From: Spongilla lacustris
Taxonomy: Eukaryota > Porifera > Demospongiae > Spongillida > Spongillidae
Length of the DNA stretch: 64,000 nucleotides
NCBI GenBank assembly: GCA_949361645.1
Contig: OX442415.1
Location: 1,232,691 to 1,296,690, forward strand
Direction of reading: 5' to 3'
Shown: piece by piece, positions 45,975 to 55,687 of the stretch
How positions within the stretch are numbered: position 1 is the first letter of the stretch
How the letters are laid out: the number at the start of each line of letters is the position of its first letter
Translations under genes and position numbers: made by a program
Notes under the pieces: generated by a model
What the model was told of the DNA's origin: nothing
Databases searched by the model: none
What the model saw: only the letters and a program-made list of their open reading frames with translations

Positions 45975-47575
45975 AATTAATGCATACTTCAAAATAATGT
46001 TCTGGTTCCCAGCCACTAGTATTTTTCAGCCTGGTGAGCCACACCTTCAATATCGCCATCTGATTCAGAAATGCTTTCTTCTGCAAGGACGCCTTTCAAG
46101 ATGCTGAGGTGGGTTCCTCGTGCAATAGAGACCAAGGTGCCACTAAGCTGGCATCCATATTATCATCAAGTGTAGGAACAAATAACTGTGTGTCATTGAC
46201 TTTTAAGTTGTAGAGATTTTATAAATGGTTGTGAGTAAATATCATCCATTAAGTAATTTTACAGGTACTAAGGGTGGGATGCCGGTCACCCTAGGGAAAG
46301 AGCGCTCCGACAATCAGAGAAGTACGCTTACTCCGACAACAGATAAAAATGTCCCTGATTTTTGGCCTCTTAGCAGGGTTGAGAGCCCATCCATCACCCT
46401 CTGACCCTCCATCACCCTCTATCTAACCTCAGTAATTGTACTCATGGTACAGTATGGCCCCCGTAGATGGCCTTTTGATCATCCACCCAACCAAACGTAA
46501 TTATTTGCCGCCCTAAATAACATTATCTGAAATAACTGAGATGCATACATGTACATCTGCTGTCCTGAGCTGCTCCTAAAGCTGCAAGAAGGATGGAACA
46601 TGGGCTGGGGGAGGAGCAGTATACTTATACTGGACTACATTTAGAGTACTAGAGCGAGGGGGAGAAAGCATAGCACAGGTCAGTATGATGCTGAAACAAG
46701 TGCACTTATTAGGCACATGCCGTGCAGGCAGTACCATTTTTGGAAAGGGTGAAGTTCACGCCTGTAGATGGTGCACTGGATATAATAGAGTAAATGTCTG
46801 CTGGCTGCAAATCTTATTCTGACCAGCTAACTGGACTGCCTCTCCGATGTTTCTTGTGCATGTGCACTCTTCTGAAACCTGTATGCACACATTTGATGCA
46901 TATCACTTTGGGACAAGGCTTAATCTCAGCAGATCATAAGAACAAGGTTACGAGTAATCTATACAAATATGCATAAGTCATAGGGGAGGAAAATATATCA
47001 CTCTCGACTTCAGCAGGGTAATAGCAAGGGACATGGAGCTGCCTTAATATCGTGAATGCAGACTATGGTCATGCATAATTTGTTACAATTATGCATTTCA
47101 TTTTAGTCTCAGTTCTTGCTATTCCAGTAACACCAACTGCCAGTAAGTAGCGCTTGAAATCGGAGAAGATATTTCTTCTCTTTATCCATACTGTATCTCC
47201 TTCATATGTGTTGCCACAATGACGGCTCCACGTAAACAACCAAAAAAGAACACGGGTAATGCCCAGGAGATTGTACCTCCTCCACAAAACAAAGCTGGTA
47301 CCAGCACACTCCCTGGGTGGCTGTTATGTTGGGACCACAGACCCCACTGGAGGATGGCACACAGGGGAGCCTGTGATAGCTGTATCATATTGCTGGGTGC
47401 TTCTTGTGGAGGTTTGATGTAATGCAGCTCAAGTCTGCCTTCACCCCTGCATAGCATAGAAAATGAAAGACTATTTAAAAATGTATCGATTCCCTGTCAT
47501 GGCAAAACAATTGCACTATGATTTCACACAAATCATATTACAAAACGGTAAAATGTTCATATTGACTCAGCCTAT
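45975..47575. other. No confident gene
   Basis: A plus-strand frame at 47219-47422 begins MTAPRKQPKKNTGNAQEI and could be the start of a virus-like or host protein; it is directly upstream of the virus-like block. Nothing else is supported. Confidence 0.35.
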
Positions 47576-47581
47576 TCCAGA

Positions 47582-47701
47582 TTAGTGTCTCCAATGGTAG
47601 GTCTTCATATGTCGAAACAGATATACTTCGGTTTTGAACGGCCGAAGAGGATGGCAAATTCGACAGTACTGTAAGATAGTTCTCTTTAATTCGTCCGCCA
47701 T
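47582..47701 (-). CDS. Small C2H2 zinc-finger protein (block copy A)
   Basis: Thirty-nine codons starting MADELKRTILQYCRICHPLR, with a finger pattern CxxC...FRHMKTYH (C-x2-C, then H-x4-H). A homologous minus-strand frame lies at 53206-53319 in copy B. Its ATG (complement of 47699-47701) overlaps the ATG of the divergent plus-strand zinc-finger gene at 47700. Likely a virus-like DNA-binding protein; whether it is expressed is unknown. Confidence 0.5.
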   Translation of the reverse strand: MADELKRTILQYCRICHPLRPFKTEVYLFRHMKTYHWRH

Positions 47702-48468
47702 GATTGATTCGAATAAACGCACAGTATCACGAGGTGAACAATTATCACTGAAGATGCAAGCTTTCCAAGACGTGGCTGAGCACCCCGCAGAAAAATTTAG
47801 GCTCCTGAACAACCATCCTGTTCCTTTTCGGCACAGGCTCCTGAACCATTGTATCCATCCTTCTTGGCACAATCTCAGGCTCCTGAACTATTGTATCCAT
47901 CCTATTCTCAGCCTCAGGCTCCTGCGTATCCATCCTGTTCCCGACCTCAGGCTCCTAAACTACTGTATCCATCTTGTTACTTCTCGGTACAACCTATGCC
48001 CAACTTCTCGACGCAACCTTCAAGCTATGTTCAACCTCTGCCTAGCAGCTCGCACGGAAGGCAGGCACGCCCCATTGCTCCTCGCACGAGCAAAGCTCAA
48101 AAATCGAGCAGCTTAAAAACTTGGCATCAGTTGCCATCAGCAGTGAAATGCCTTTGCCGAACTTGCACGACAACTAAAAAAGATTATAGAGGCATTCATC
48201 AATGTCATTATTGTCCCAAGAGGTCGAAAATTTCTGCACAATAAATCGTCATGTCCAAGTTTACCATGAAATTGACGGCAAGTACCTGAGATATGAAAAG
48301 TTTTTGAAATGCTCTTGGGCAAGATGCGGTGGAAGCTTTTTAACTGCTGAAGATAGGATAGAACACATTCGCAGGGTTCATTTAAAGGATGACCCATTCA
48401 CCTGTAAAGATAGTATGGTTGATTGTAAAACTGTGTATGAGGCTAGTCATCACGGTTGTCAGGTGTAA
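47700..48468 (+). pseudogene. Pro-rich C2H2 zinc-finger protein (block copy A), frameshifted
   Basis: The N-terminus MIDSNKRTVSRGEQLSLKMQ shifts frame near 47800 into a repeat region of about seven QAP(E/K)LLYPS units, then KCLCRTCTTTKKDYRGIHQC with CHYC, a second shift near 48220, and HVQVYHEIDGKYLRYEKFLK, CSWARCGGSF...HIRRVHLKDDPFTC. At least two to three C2H2-type fingers are implied. The C-terminal part matches 53440-53780 in copy B closely (EVDGKYSRYE, LKCSWSGCGAAF, NEPFTCKYC). Neither copy is intact. Confidence 0.6.
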
Positions 48469-48500
48469 AATATGTAATGATTGCAATAACAGATGAATAT

Positions 48501-48640
48501 TTAATCACACGACCTTAAATCTTTGTGTCCGTAGGCCAGGGAGGAGATACCGTCCAGAATGTACCGTTTAGAATCCAGGGGGCTCAGGGTCACCTTCTCT
48601 TCAAGCTCTTCTGCCGCATGTACAGCAGCGACGAATTAAA
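48501..48640 (-). pseudogene. DNA-polymerase-type C-terminal tail (block copy A)
   Basis: Minus-strand reading gives VTLSPLDSKRYILDG then LAYGHKDL before the stop. This ends 33 bp from, and convergent to, the zinc-finger gene, as in copy B. KIALSP.DDKRYI..G..TLAYGH-like tails are known to me from the C-termini of Polinton/adintovirus-type polymerases. The upstream part is absent or frameshifted. Confidence 0.4.
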
Positions 48641-48749
48641 GACGGCAAAATTTGAACAACCTGCAACTAAATTAGAACAACCAACTCCTCCTCCTGCAAA
48701 GCAGGAAAAAGGTGCTGAGAGCCCCGAGGAAGAGCCGAAGACCACGGCT

Positions 48750-48824
48750 ATGGACCAGGACCCCACACTGGTACCAGGGCTTGCACAAGCTACCTCGGAA
48801 AAAATTGGGCAGCTCCCAAAATAA
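48750..48824 (+). CDS. MDQDPTLVPG short protein (block copy A)
   Basis: Begins MDQDPTLVPGLAQATSEK and stops after 24 residues. The same start opens a longer frame at 53993 in copy B. Unknown function. Upstream in-frame sequence is Lys/Glu/Pro-rich (EQPTPPPAKQEKGAESPEEE). Confidence 0.35.
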   Translation: MDQDPTLVPGLAQATSEKIGQLPK

Positions 48825-49038
48825 AAATAGCTGAATTAATTAATACTTACAATTCGGCAATCAGAGGAGGTGATTAGCGCTAGTAGTCTTGGTGGTACAC
48901 AAGTGGAGAAATGTACATTTATATGTACTCAGTCATCAAAAGATTATATGTGAAACACCTATACTCAGCTGCAGCATTTTACATGTTCAAAGTTTCAGAC
49001 CACTCTGTGAGCCAGATATTTTATTATTATCTCCCATG

Positions 49039-49110
49039 CAGTGTCAGAGAAATCACAGCTACACAATGATGATGATGATACTGACAGTGATGGTGCTGGG
49101 CCACATGCTA
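49039..49110 (+). other. Exon-like acidic segment
   Basis: Flanked by acceptor catgcag and donor GTAAGT; reads SEKSQLHNDDDDTDSDGAGP. Could be a host exon or chance. Confidence 0.25.
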
Positions 49111-49201
49111 CTTGTAAGTTAAGTTGAGTTTTAAATAATTTGTAACTACTTCATGTAATCAACAATAGTAACAATAATGATGAAAATTCAGACACCTACT
49201 T

Positions 49202-49740
49202 ATGTATACACAGGGGGACCTTGTAAAAAGAGCTCCAAAAATAAGATTTATACTTAATTGCATTCAGTTGCCACTAGGCAAGACAGCAGGGACCACCCTG
49301 TCCCTCGCAATCACCCCTATCTCCATGACCAGAAAGGCACCTATTGAAGAGAGTTCCGCAGAGAAGCTTATGGCTGACCTGGCCTCACTTGAGGAAAGGC
49401 AGCAGGGAGAAGGGACTAATAGAATACTAAGTGATATTCCATTACCTTTAACCCAATCCCCAGAGGACAAAGCGGTGGTGATTGAAGAAACACCGTCACC
49501 CGCAGAACCCCAACAGCCAACAGGCGGGAACCAAGAGATTCCAAAACACTGTCCAAAAGGCGGCACAGTAGGAAGCTAAAGGCATGAGTGCCCCCACCTC
49601 CCTGTAAACAGATGCCACCCGTAAGTTATAACGGGCTAATGGGAACTGTTGAGCTGAGCATAGATATGATAGCTGAGCCTGTTTATCCCGAATATCTATC
49701 CTCCCGAACAGATGTACCAAAGGTGGCCTTTTTTGAAGAG
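49202..49740 (+). pseudogene. Diverged relative of transposon ORF1
   Basis: Shares AITPISM, SAEKLMADLASLEERQ, DIPLPLTQSPEDKAVVIEET and a decayed C-terminal part (LSRISILPNR) with the protein at 7223-7831, in the same order. Stops interrupt the last third. It shows that the ORF1 family also sits within or beside the virus-like block. Confidence 0.6.
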
Positions 49741-50044
49741 TGGCATTGGCGATGTTAGATGCATCCATGGTGTTTATCACTGGTGCATGCATGCATTTTT
49801 ATCATCACTTTCTTTTTCATAAATAGGATAATATCCAAGATGGAATCGGCAACAGGATTAAACAGTTCAGACGGCCAAGGACCCTACAAGCACTTTCAGA
49901 GGAGGATGATGAGGTGGTAACAGGAGGTTATACTCGAGATCCTCATCTCCGGCCCACCACTGGATGTAATGTGCTCCACTCCTTCAGCAGACCACACAAG
50001 CTAATAAACAAACAAGCTAATCAACCAACCACGACATCAACCAC

Positions 50045-50440
50045 CTACATATATGGCCTAGACGAGTCCAGGGAGACGGCTTGTGCTTTAACGGAGCCGT
50101 AGAGGTTTGTATATCTTTGCAAGCAGCCCTGTCATGGGCTTTGCCAGCAAAGGCCATCTGCCAGGACAGGATCTATAAAGTTCTTTCCGGGTACGGTGCA
50201 GCTGCCCGGTGTGATCAACGAGGACCTGTCGGACGGCAAGAGGGTCGTGGCGCTTGCTGGCTGACATGTTGGGAGCCCTCAATATACCACTGGAAGCAAC
50301 CAGTATAAAGATGCTTAATTAGAATTTTGAAGTGAATTTTGGATCTGGGAACGCGTATCTTCATTTACAGGCCTTGCATGACTTTTTCTTCACCAAACCC
50401 CAAACCATGTTCAGATCTCTATCACAACCTGTTTATTTAA
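50045..50440 (+). pseudogene. TBP-like viral-type protein (block copy A), decayed
   Basis: Homologous to 52640-53000 at DNA and protein level: GDGLCFNGAVEV (read across frames), KFFPGTVQLPGVINEDLSDG, and FFFTKPQTMF. Several stops and frameshifts; no intact frame. See copy B for the family argument. Confidence 0.5.
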
Positions 50441-50934
50441 CTTGAATATTTGTACATCATTAGTGATTATAAGTTTGCATAAAACGTTTACTAATCATTA
50501 TTTGATGCATCTCGGAAATGTTTGTTTTGTATTCTGTTCACAAAGGAAACTGTACGCAGACTAGAGAGAGAATTAAAACAGGTATGCTCTAAATTCACTG
50601 TCAGCATTAAGCACTATGAGCTATAGTTGCCCTGTCGGCCAGTGGTTGATGGAACCTACAGTAGCCACACCATTGCACTTTGTGGAGGGTGTGGAGACAT
50701 TCTCATAAGAAATTGTTTCTGAAAAATTAAGTACTTTACATTACGAGGAATGCTACGTGAACGTACGCTAACTCACCAGAGTAGAGTGCTTCAGTCCTCC
50801 CTGAAACTACTACACCTGGAATGATATGCCAATCATGTTATTGCAGCTTCTTTTTATACGTATTTCCTTAGCCACATTTGCTGCAGTCCTTTCCATCGTT
50901 GACAAATTTATTTGGAACATTAATAACTATGTAA

Positions 50935-51160
50935 GGAACTTGATTGGGTCTGTGTACCATTGGTGGTGGAGTCGTATGGAGCCTGGGGAAAAGAGGCTTT
51001 GGAGTCCATCTCTCAGCTAGCCTCTCGACTAGCCACTTGCTCGTCCAAGACAAAGTCTGTGGTTCTTACCGAACTCTACGGGCGGCTGAACCTTCACCTG
51101 GTACGAGCTAATGCCATTGCTATCCTTTCCCGTAGCATCAGTCAAAGTGATGTAGGGTAG
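50935..51160 (+). mobile_element. 3-prime end of a non-LTR retrotransposon
   Basis: Reads VVESYGAWGKEALESISQLA, SRLATCSSKTKSVVLTELYG, RLNLHLVRANAIAILSR and stop. This VESYGAWG.EA...LASRLA...LYGRLNLHLVRANA.AIL.R tail is one I know from the C-termini of LINE reverse-transcriptase proteins in cnidarians and sponges. The 5-prime part is missing, as is common for LINE copies. Confidence 0.6.
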
Positions 51161-51382
51161 ATATATAGTTAGCATTTTGTGTACATTGTGTTTAGTCTAG
51201 TTGTATATGTTTATATATATCAGTGTATTTGTGCATGTCCATTTATCTTAATAATAATAATAATTATTATTTAATAACTTTAATTTGTTGAAACTAATCA
51301 GAGGATTCCAGGGTCCATTATGTACATGTATTCACTATTACAAGTGTATGATCATGACTGTATAAATGAACACTGATAATAG

Positions 51383-51545
51383 ACGTCTGAATCAAACAGC
51401 GATGCAGATATGGATGAACACAACATGTGTTGTTTTTAAAAAGCGCCAGGATGAAGAAGTATATGTGAATATCGTTGGAAATGATAATAGCATATGCAGC
51501 TCAAGTATTGGATATCGTAGCTACGCTCAAATCAACATCGGATAT
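51383..51545 (+). pseudogene. Orphan astacin-type metalloprotease exon
   Basis: Reads RRLNQTAMQIWMNTTCVVFK, KRQDEEVYVNIVGND, then CSSSIGYRSYAQINIG. AMQ.WM..TC..F..R and the spaced Cys match the first part of the astacin catalytic domain. The zinc site HExxHxxGxxH should follow in the next exon but is not found in the window. The AG-type acceptor just before the segment is plausible. Confidence 0.5.
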
Positions 51546-51996
51546 TCTTGGCGGGCCCGTGCAGCCTATAAAGATGCATTTAGTTTTGCAACATGTATGA
51601 CATTGTTTTCATTGGATTTAATGGCTCGGCCTAAATTTGGTCTGTTCTGGTTTCCTCTGGTGCTTTGGTCATACTACAAGAGGTGCTCATTGACCTAGAT
51701 ACTACGATTAAGTGGTGCCAAGATAACGGCTTACTGTCAAGTTCCAAGCTATGCGGTGTTTGCAACAAACAGATGCAGTGGGTGCTAAAAGTCAACAGTA
51801 GGTCATAAAGGGTGATTTCAGGCCACACCTAATTTTTTATTTACCATGATAGAGGCCTTTTCAATCGATCATCTTCAGTTTATGATGATACGCCTCGCAT
51901 AGCGTAGTGCCCCTATGCCTCTGCTTTTTTAGTAGGTTCGAATGAGGAATATACTTAGCAACTGTCAATGGTCGATTCAACGGAGACTTAAATATC

Positions 51997-52514
51997 ATAC
52001 CCATGTCTCGTGACCCTCCCCGTGCTGAGCACGGGGAGGGGAGGATGACTCAGCACATTCGTACCACTCCTCTTCTAGAACATTTTGCGCAGAATGTTCT
52101 CGATTCGATTGTTCACGTGCCAATCTTATTCCTTGATCAAATGCGTCTAGCATCATCACGTGACGTTGGGTCTGCTCGTGCCCGGACTTGGAATTGGGCA
52201 ACACCTTCATACCGTAGATTTCACAGATGTAGTGAGAGCTGTAGTTTTGGTTGTACAGGGCCTCTCTTTTCATGCTTTTCCAAATCTTGGCTATTGCTAA
52301 GACGGCGGGATCTCGACCTTCTGCTCCTGCTTCCTGCTGCGCAGCTCCAAGCAAAGCTCGGGAGGAGGGTCGACGGCAGCACACGCACAATTTGTACTTG
52401 TCTAGGACAAACCACTTGGCCTTGGCGTCGTACATCAGCTTGACGTAGCTTCTCGCAGGCAAACATCGCTTGCACTTTTTGCACTGTAGCATGCCGTCGG
52501 GGCATCCGATACAC
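51997..52514 (-). CDS. Cys-rich zinc-binding-type protein
   Basis: Minus-strand frame reads TCIGCPDGMLQCKKCKRCLP near its start, then KLCVCCRR, giving four closely spaced Cys pairs that suggest a zinc-ribbon-like fold, followed by a long helical, charged C-terminus ending HGEGHETWV. The start is uncertain: the first ATG is at 52492 but the Cys pattern extends upstream to about 52514. It lies head-to-head with the TBP-like gene of copy B. No family is recognised; a virus-type transcription factor would fit the neighbour but is inference. Confidence 0.4.
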
Positions 52515-52520
52515 GTATTA

Positions 52521-53170
52521 ACTACGTATAACTACGTGTACTTAGCCGTCAACAGCAACTACATGCACACCTCCCATATAGAGTACGGGAGACTGCTCAA
52601 GGACCCTGCGAAGATCAGGCCCAGGTACTCATTCACGAAAAGGCTCAGGAAGATCCAGGGAGATGGCTTGTGCTTCAACGGTTCTGTGGAGGTGTGTATC
52701 AAGCTCCCCGACTCAAAACCAATTTAAAAAAAAAAAAAGTCAAGTTCTTTCTGGGCATGGGAGCGGTCCAGTTGCCGGGCGTGATCAAGGAGGACCTGTC
52801 GGACTGCAAGAGGGCCGTAGAGCTCTTGGCCGATATGCTAGGAGCACCACACCCACCCGCTTCCGCTCAGAGCATCAAGATGCTTAATAACAATTTTAAG
52901 GTCGAGTTCAGGTCCAAGGACGAGTGCCTCAACCTAGCAGCTTTACATATCTTTTTTCGCACCAAGCCTCAGACTATGTTCGGCTCTCCCGTGCGTCTGT
53001 CGGTGTTCGACGAAACAAATGTAAAGATGCAATTGCTTTGTACCGACTTTACCGCTTTCATCTATCGGAGCGGCTAAGTGCTGCTGTTAGGACTCAAAAG
53101 ACCCGAGCAATGCTCAGATATTTTATCATCACTTCACACAGTTCATACCTGCTAATGGATACACTTTTGT
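52521..53170 (+). pseudogene. TBP-like viral-type protein (block copy B), with stops
   Basis: Two repeats are visible. The first runs from FTKRLRKIQGDGLCFNGSVE to FFLGMGAVQLPGVIKEDLSD; the second has SVFDETNVKMQLLCTDFTAF, then IYRSG, a TAA, and VLLLGLKRPEQ. The pairing of a CFN-type strand with a later strand-turn-strand ending in G(V/A), and RSG followed by VLLLG, is the TATA-binding-protein fold pattern (FxSGK(V/I)xxxG) in the divergent form carried by large DNA viruses. Breaks: an A-rich stretch with TAA near 52723 and the TAA at 53075-53077. Upstream coding continues from about 52521. A decayed second copy is at 50045-50440. Confidence 0.55.
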
Positions 53171-53205
53171 AGCTAAAACACCCAAACCAGATGTCCGCCC
53201 CCTTT

Positions 53206-53319
53206 TTAGTCAAGTTCAGGATGGTCTTCTTTCAGGTGTTTGATGTACATGGCCTTGTTCTTGAATCGTCGCATCCATGATGGTCACTTGCAGTATTCAC
53301 AGTACACTTGTAGTGCCAT
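53206..53319 (-). pseudogene. Small C2H2 zinc-finger protein (block copy B)
   Basis: Starts MALQVYCEYCK, an in-frame TGA follows, then PSWMRRFKNKAMYIKHLKED with the finger His residues. Homologous in position and pattern to 47582-47701. It faces the plus-strand zinc-finger gene across about 30 bp. Confidence 0.5.
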
Positions 53320-53348
53320 TTCTTTTGGAGTAGATTTAAGTTTTGTCT

Positions 53349-53780
53349 ATGAGCTTTGCTCCCCGCCCCCTGCATCCCGAGCGAAGCTCGGGGAAGGGAA
53401 CAAAGTTCGGGGATTACGGAGTGGTAAGCTCTGCTTGGAATCAGCTGCTTGCGAAGAAATGCTTGTGCCGTAAATGCACGTGCATTAGGAGGGACAGAGC
53501 AGGTTGGCACGCGTGCCAATATTGTCAATCTAGATTTTTGAGCCGTAGTGGATTGCAACACCACATCAACGAGTACCACGAAGTGGATGGCAAATACTCC
53601 AGGTATGAGAGCTAGTTGAAGTGCTCGTGGTCAGGGTGTGGAGCAGCGTTTACAACACTCGAGGGCAGGCTTCGCCATCTTCAAGCAATTCATCTGTGGA
53701 ACGAGCCATTCACCTGCAAATACTGTCTTACTGATTGTCCAACCGTCTTTAAGGCTTATAATCACAATTGTATGGTGTAA
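53349..53780 (+). pseudogene. C2H2 zinc-finger protein (block copy B)
   Basis: Reads KKCLCRKCTCIRRDRAGWHA, CQYCQSRFLSRSGLQHHINE, then YHEVDGKYSRYES, an in-frame TAG at 53613, LKCSWSGCGAAFTTLEG, HLQAIH, and FTCKYC. Two full C2H2 fingers and a third Cys pair are visible. Only one stop breaks it, so it is the better-preserved copy. The Pro-rich region of copy A is absent, and the N-terminus is short. Confidence 0.6.
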
Positions 53781-53816
53781 ATGAATTTTGATATCTAATC
53801 ACAATAACAAATGAAT

Positions 53817-53975
53817 TTAATCACAAGGTGTTAAATCTTTATGGCTGTAGGCCAGGGACAAGATCCCGTCCACGATGTATCGTTTGGAGTCCAGGGGGCT
53901 CAGGGTGATCTTCACATTGTCGTAGAGCCCCACTCTCTGCTTGACACTCTTCAGGCTCTTCTGCCGCATGTACAG
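53817..53975 (-). pseudogene. DNA-polymerase-type C-terminal tail (block copy B)
   Basis: Minus strand reads LLYMRQKSLKSVKQRVGLYD, NVKITLSPLDSKRYIVDG, LAYSHKDL and stop. The RQK..RS.KH..YT..KIALSP.DDKRYI...LAYGH arrangement resembles the tail of Polinton/adintovirus-type DNA polymerases. Only the last 50 or so codons remain; upstream DNA belongs to another reading frame. The stop is 37 bp from the convergent zinc-finger stop. Confidence 0.45.
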
Positions 53976-53992
53976 CAATGAGTCGTGTGGTC

Positions 53993-54304
53993 ATGGACCA
54001 GGACCCCACACTGGTACCAGGGCACGTAAAAGCCCCCTGTGAAACCTTGGGGCAGTCTGCAAATAAGCGGTGGGACGGAAGCCTTGATGAGGACGCAATG
54101 GATTTCGGGGAAGCTGCGTCGAATACTGACCCCACCAAGGCCCTTGAGCCTCACCACTTTCGTAATGATGGAGAGAAAAAACATCTGCTGGACAGGGAAA
54201 ACATACCCTCCCCTTGCCCCAGCACTGGTAATTGCCCTGGGCAATTTGGAACTCTGATAAGCTGGAATCGAGATATACCGAGGGTATGTCAAAGGTTTAT
54301 ATAA
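53993..54304 (+). CDS. MDQDPTLVPG protein (block copy B)
   Basis: About 103 residues, acidic and Pro-rich, starting MDQDPTLVPGHVKAPCETLG, with DEDAMDFGEAASNTD in the middle. Shares its first ten residues and upstream DNA with 48750 in copy A. Unknown function; the composition suggests a disordered protein. Confidence 0.4.
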   Translation: MDQDPTLVPGHVKAPCETLGQSANKRWDGSLDEDAMDFGEAASNTDPTKALEPHHFRNDGEKKHLLDRENIPSPCPSTGNCPGQFGTLISWNRDIPRVCQRFI

Positions 54305-54507
54305 TTATTATCTGTTCATACGGTGTTAATAGCAGAATCAGTGAGATAATCTAACATATTAACACACTTTGACCAATTGCATTTGAGACTTTCGACTACA
54401 TATATTGGTTTTTTTTTATATTCAAGAAGACACAAGAAGGCAGACAAGGTAAGAATAGAACTTATTATTGCGTATCAGTTTCTATGTGCATTGTCATATT
54501 AGAAAGA

Positions 54508-54681
54508 ATGGATCAAACCGTTCCTGACGCAGCTACACCACTCCCACCACCTTCTTTGAATTCTACTCCAAGGCCCGCGCGGGCTCGACGCGCAAGCAGA
54601 ACAAGGATTTATATTATACGATGCAAAATAGAACATTGTACATTACAAAAAGCGAACAATGACCTTAATGAAGCTGCCTAG
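54508..54681 (+). CDS. Small Arg-rich protein, tandem copy 1
   Basis: Fifty-seven residues: MDQTVPDAATPLPPP, then RPARARRASRTRIYIIRCKI, then EHCTLQKANND. Paralogous to the next frame. The Pro-rich head, Arg cluster and IEHCTLQ tail are conserved, while the flanking DNA (gcattgtcatat before the ATG) is also repeated. The family is unknown; a basic virion or nucleic-acid-binding protein is possible. Confidence 0.45.
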   Translation: MDQTVPDAATPLPPPSLNSTPRPARARRASRTRIYIIRCKIEHCTLQKANNDLNEAA

Positions 54682-54719
54682 TTAAATTGTAATTGTCTGT
54701 GCATTGTCATATAGACACA

Positions 54720-54902
54720 ATGGATCAAACCGTCCCAGACACAGCAGCTACCGGTACCAACCACGAAGTGCCACCACCTTCTCCTCCAAAGCCCGCGCGG
54801 GCACGACGTGCTCGAGCGACAATTTATTTCATAAATTGCCCAATAGAACATTGTACTTTACAAGAATTGAACAATCCGCCTGGAAAACATGTGGTGATCT
54901 GA
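54720..54902 (+). CDS. Small Arg-rich protein, tandem copy 2
   Basis: Sixty residues: MDQTVPDTAATGTN, PKPARARRARATIYFINCPI, EHCTLQELNN. About 212 bp downstream of copy 1 in the same orientation. The two proteins differ by substitutions and an insertion in the Pro-rich part but keep the reading frame, which suggests both were once under selection. Confidence 0.45.
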   Translation: MDQTVPDTAATGTNHEVPPPSPPKPARARRARATIYFINCPIEHCTLQELNNPPGKHVVI

Positions 54903-54909
54903 TAGCCAA

Positions 54910-55405
54910 TTAATTGAGTGCATTTACTATTTATTGCCGTAATATTTTAGTGCTACAACACTAATGTTACAGGTAACCATTACTTTTTGTGTAGCAGAGC
55001 AATAGGAAATGAACTCTGAAGAATTTTTTTAGCACTACAGTCCAGGCATCATCGGGATCACAAAGCATATTTTCCATATGCCAATGAAAAGGAGCAGTAG
55101 TAATATGGGGGTGTAGGCGCCAAGAAAAACCAACTTGTACATAGGAGCCCGCCCCGGTCCATCAAACCCTTGTAACCTATTCGAGTAGACCCTTCGGTAC
55201 GTGACGTCGATTAGAGGCCTCTATCTATTACTCGAAAAACTGGACTCCGCCGGCTCGCTACAAAAACATGGTTCAGGGGCGTAAAATTTTTTTTGTCGCT
55301 TCGATCGAAACTATACTCCGTGTAGCGAATTTTTTTTTTAATCCCACTAGGTTTTTTACTGCGGACCCTTCTAGCACTAGTGAACATTTTTATTTAACAA
55401 AACGA
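54910..55405. other. No recognisable gene
   Basis: Non-coding between two virus-like regions; an acceptor-like cgcctag at about 55407-55413 precedes the next open frame. Confidence 0.4.
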
Positions 55406-55410
55406 CTACG

Positions 55411-55685
55411 CCTAGGCAAAATATCAAGAAGAATTATATAAGCAGCAATGCATTGAATATAAGGAGCATAGAAAACAAGTAAAGAAAGAACGTAAAAAAG
55501 AGAAGTATTATTTGATGGAAATACAAAAACATATTATTCCTATGCTAGATCTTAATTTGAAGTTTAATAACTCGCAAACGTTTGATGAGAAGCAAATATT
55601 ATTTCAGGAGCAAATACAATTTATAGAATACTTAAAAGTTTTACAAAAAGATCTATTAGAATTAATGAGTTATATGACAATATAA
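55411..55685 (+). CDS. Lys-rich coiled-coil frame
   Basis: An open frame without an early ATG: QCIEYKEHRKQVKKERKKEK, then MEIQKHIIPMLDLNLKFNNS and EQIQFIEYLKVLQKDLLELM. The first ATG is internal, so the 5-prime end may be spliced or lost. It ends two bases before the next ATG (55688), an operon-like spacing. Function unknown. Confidence 0.4.
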
Positions 55686-55687
55686 GA

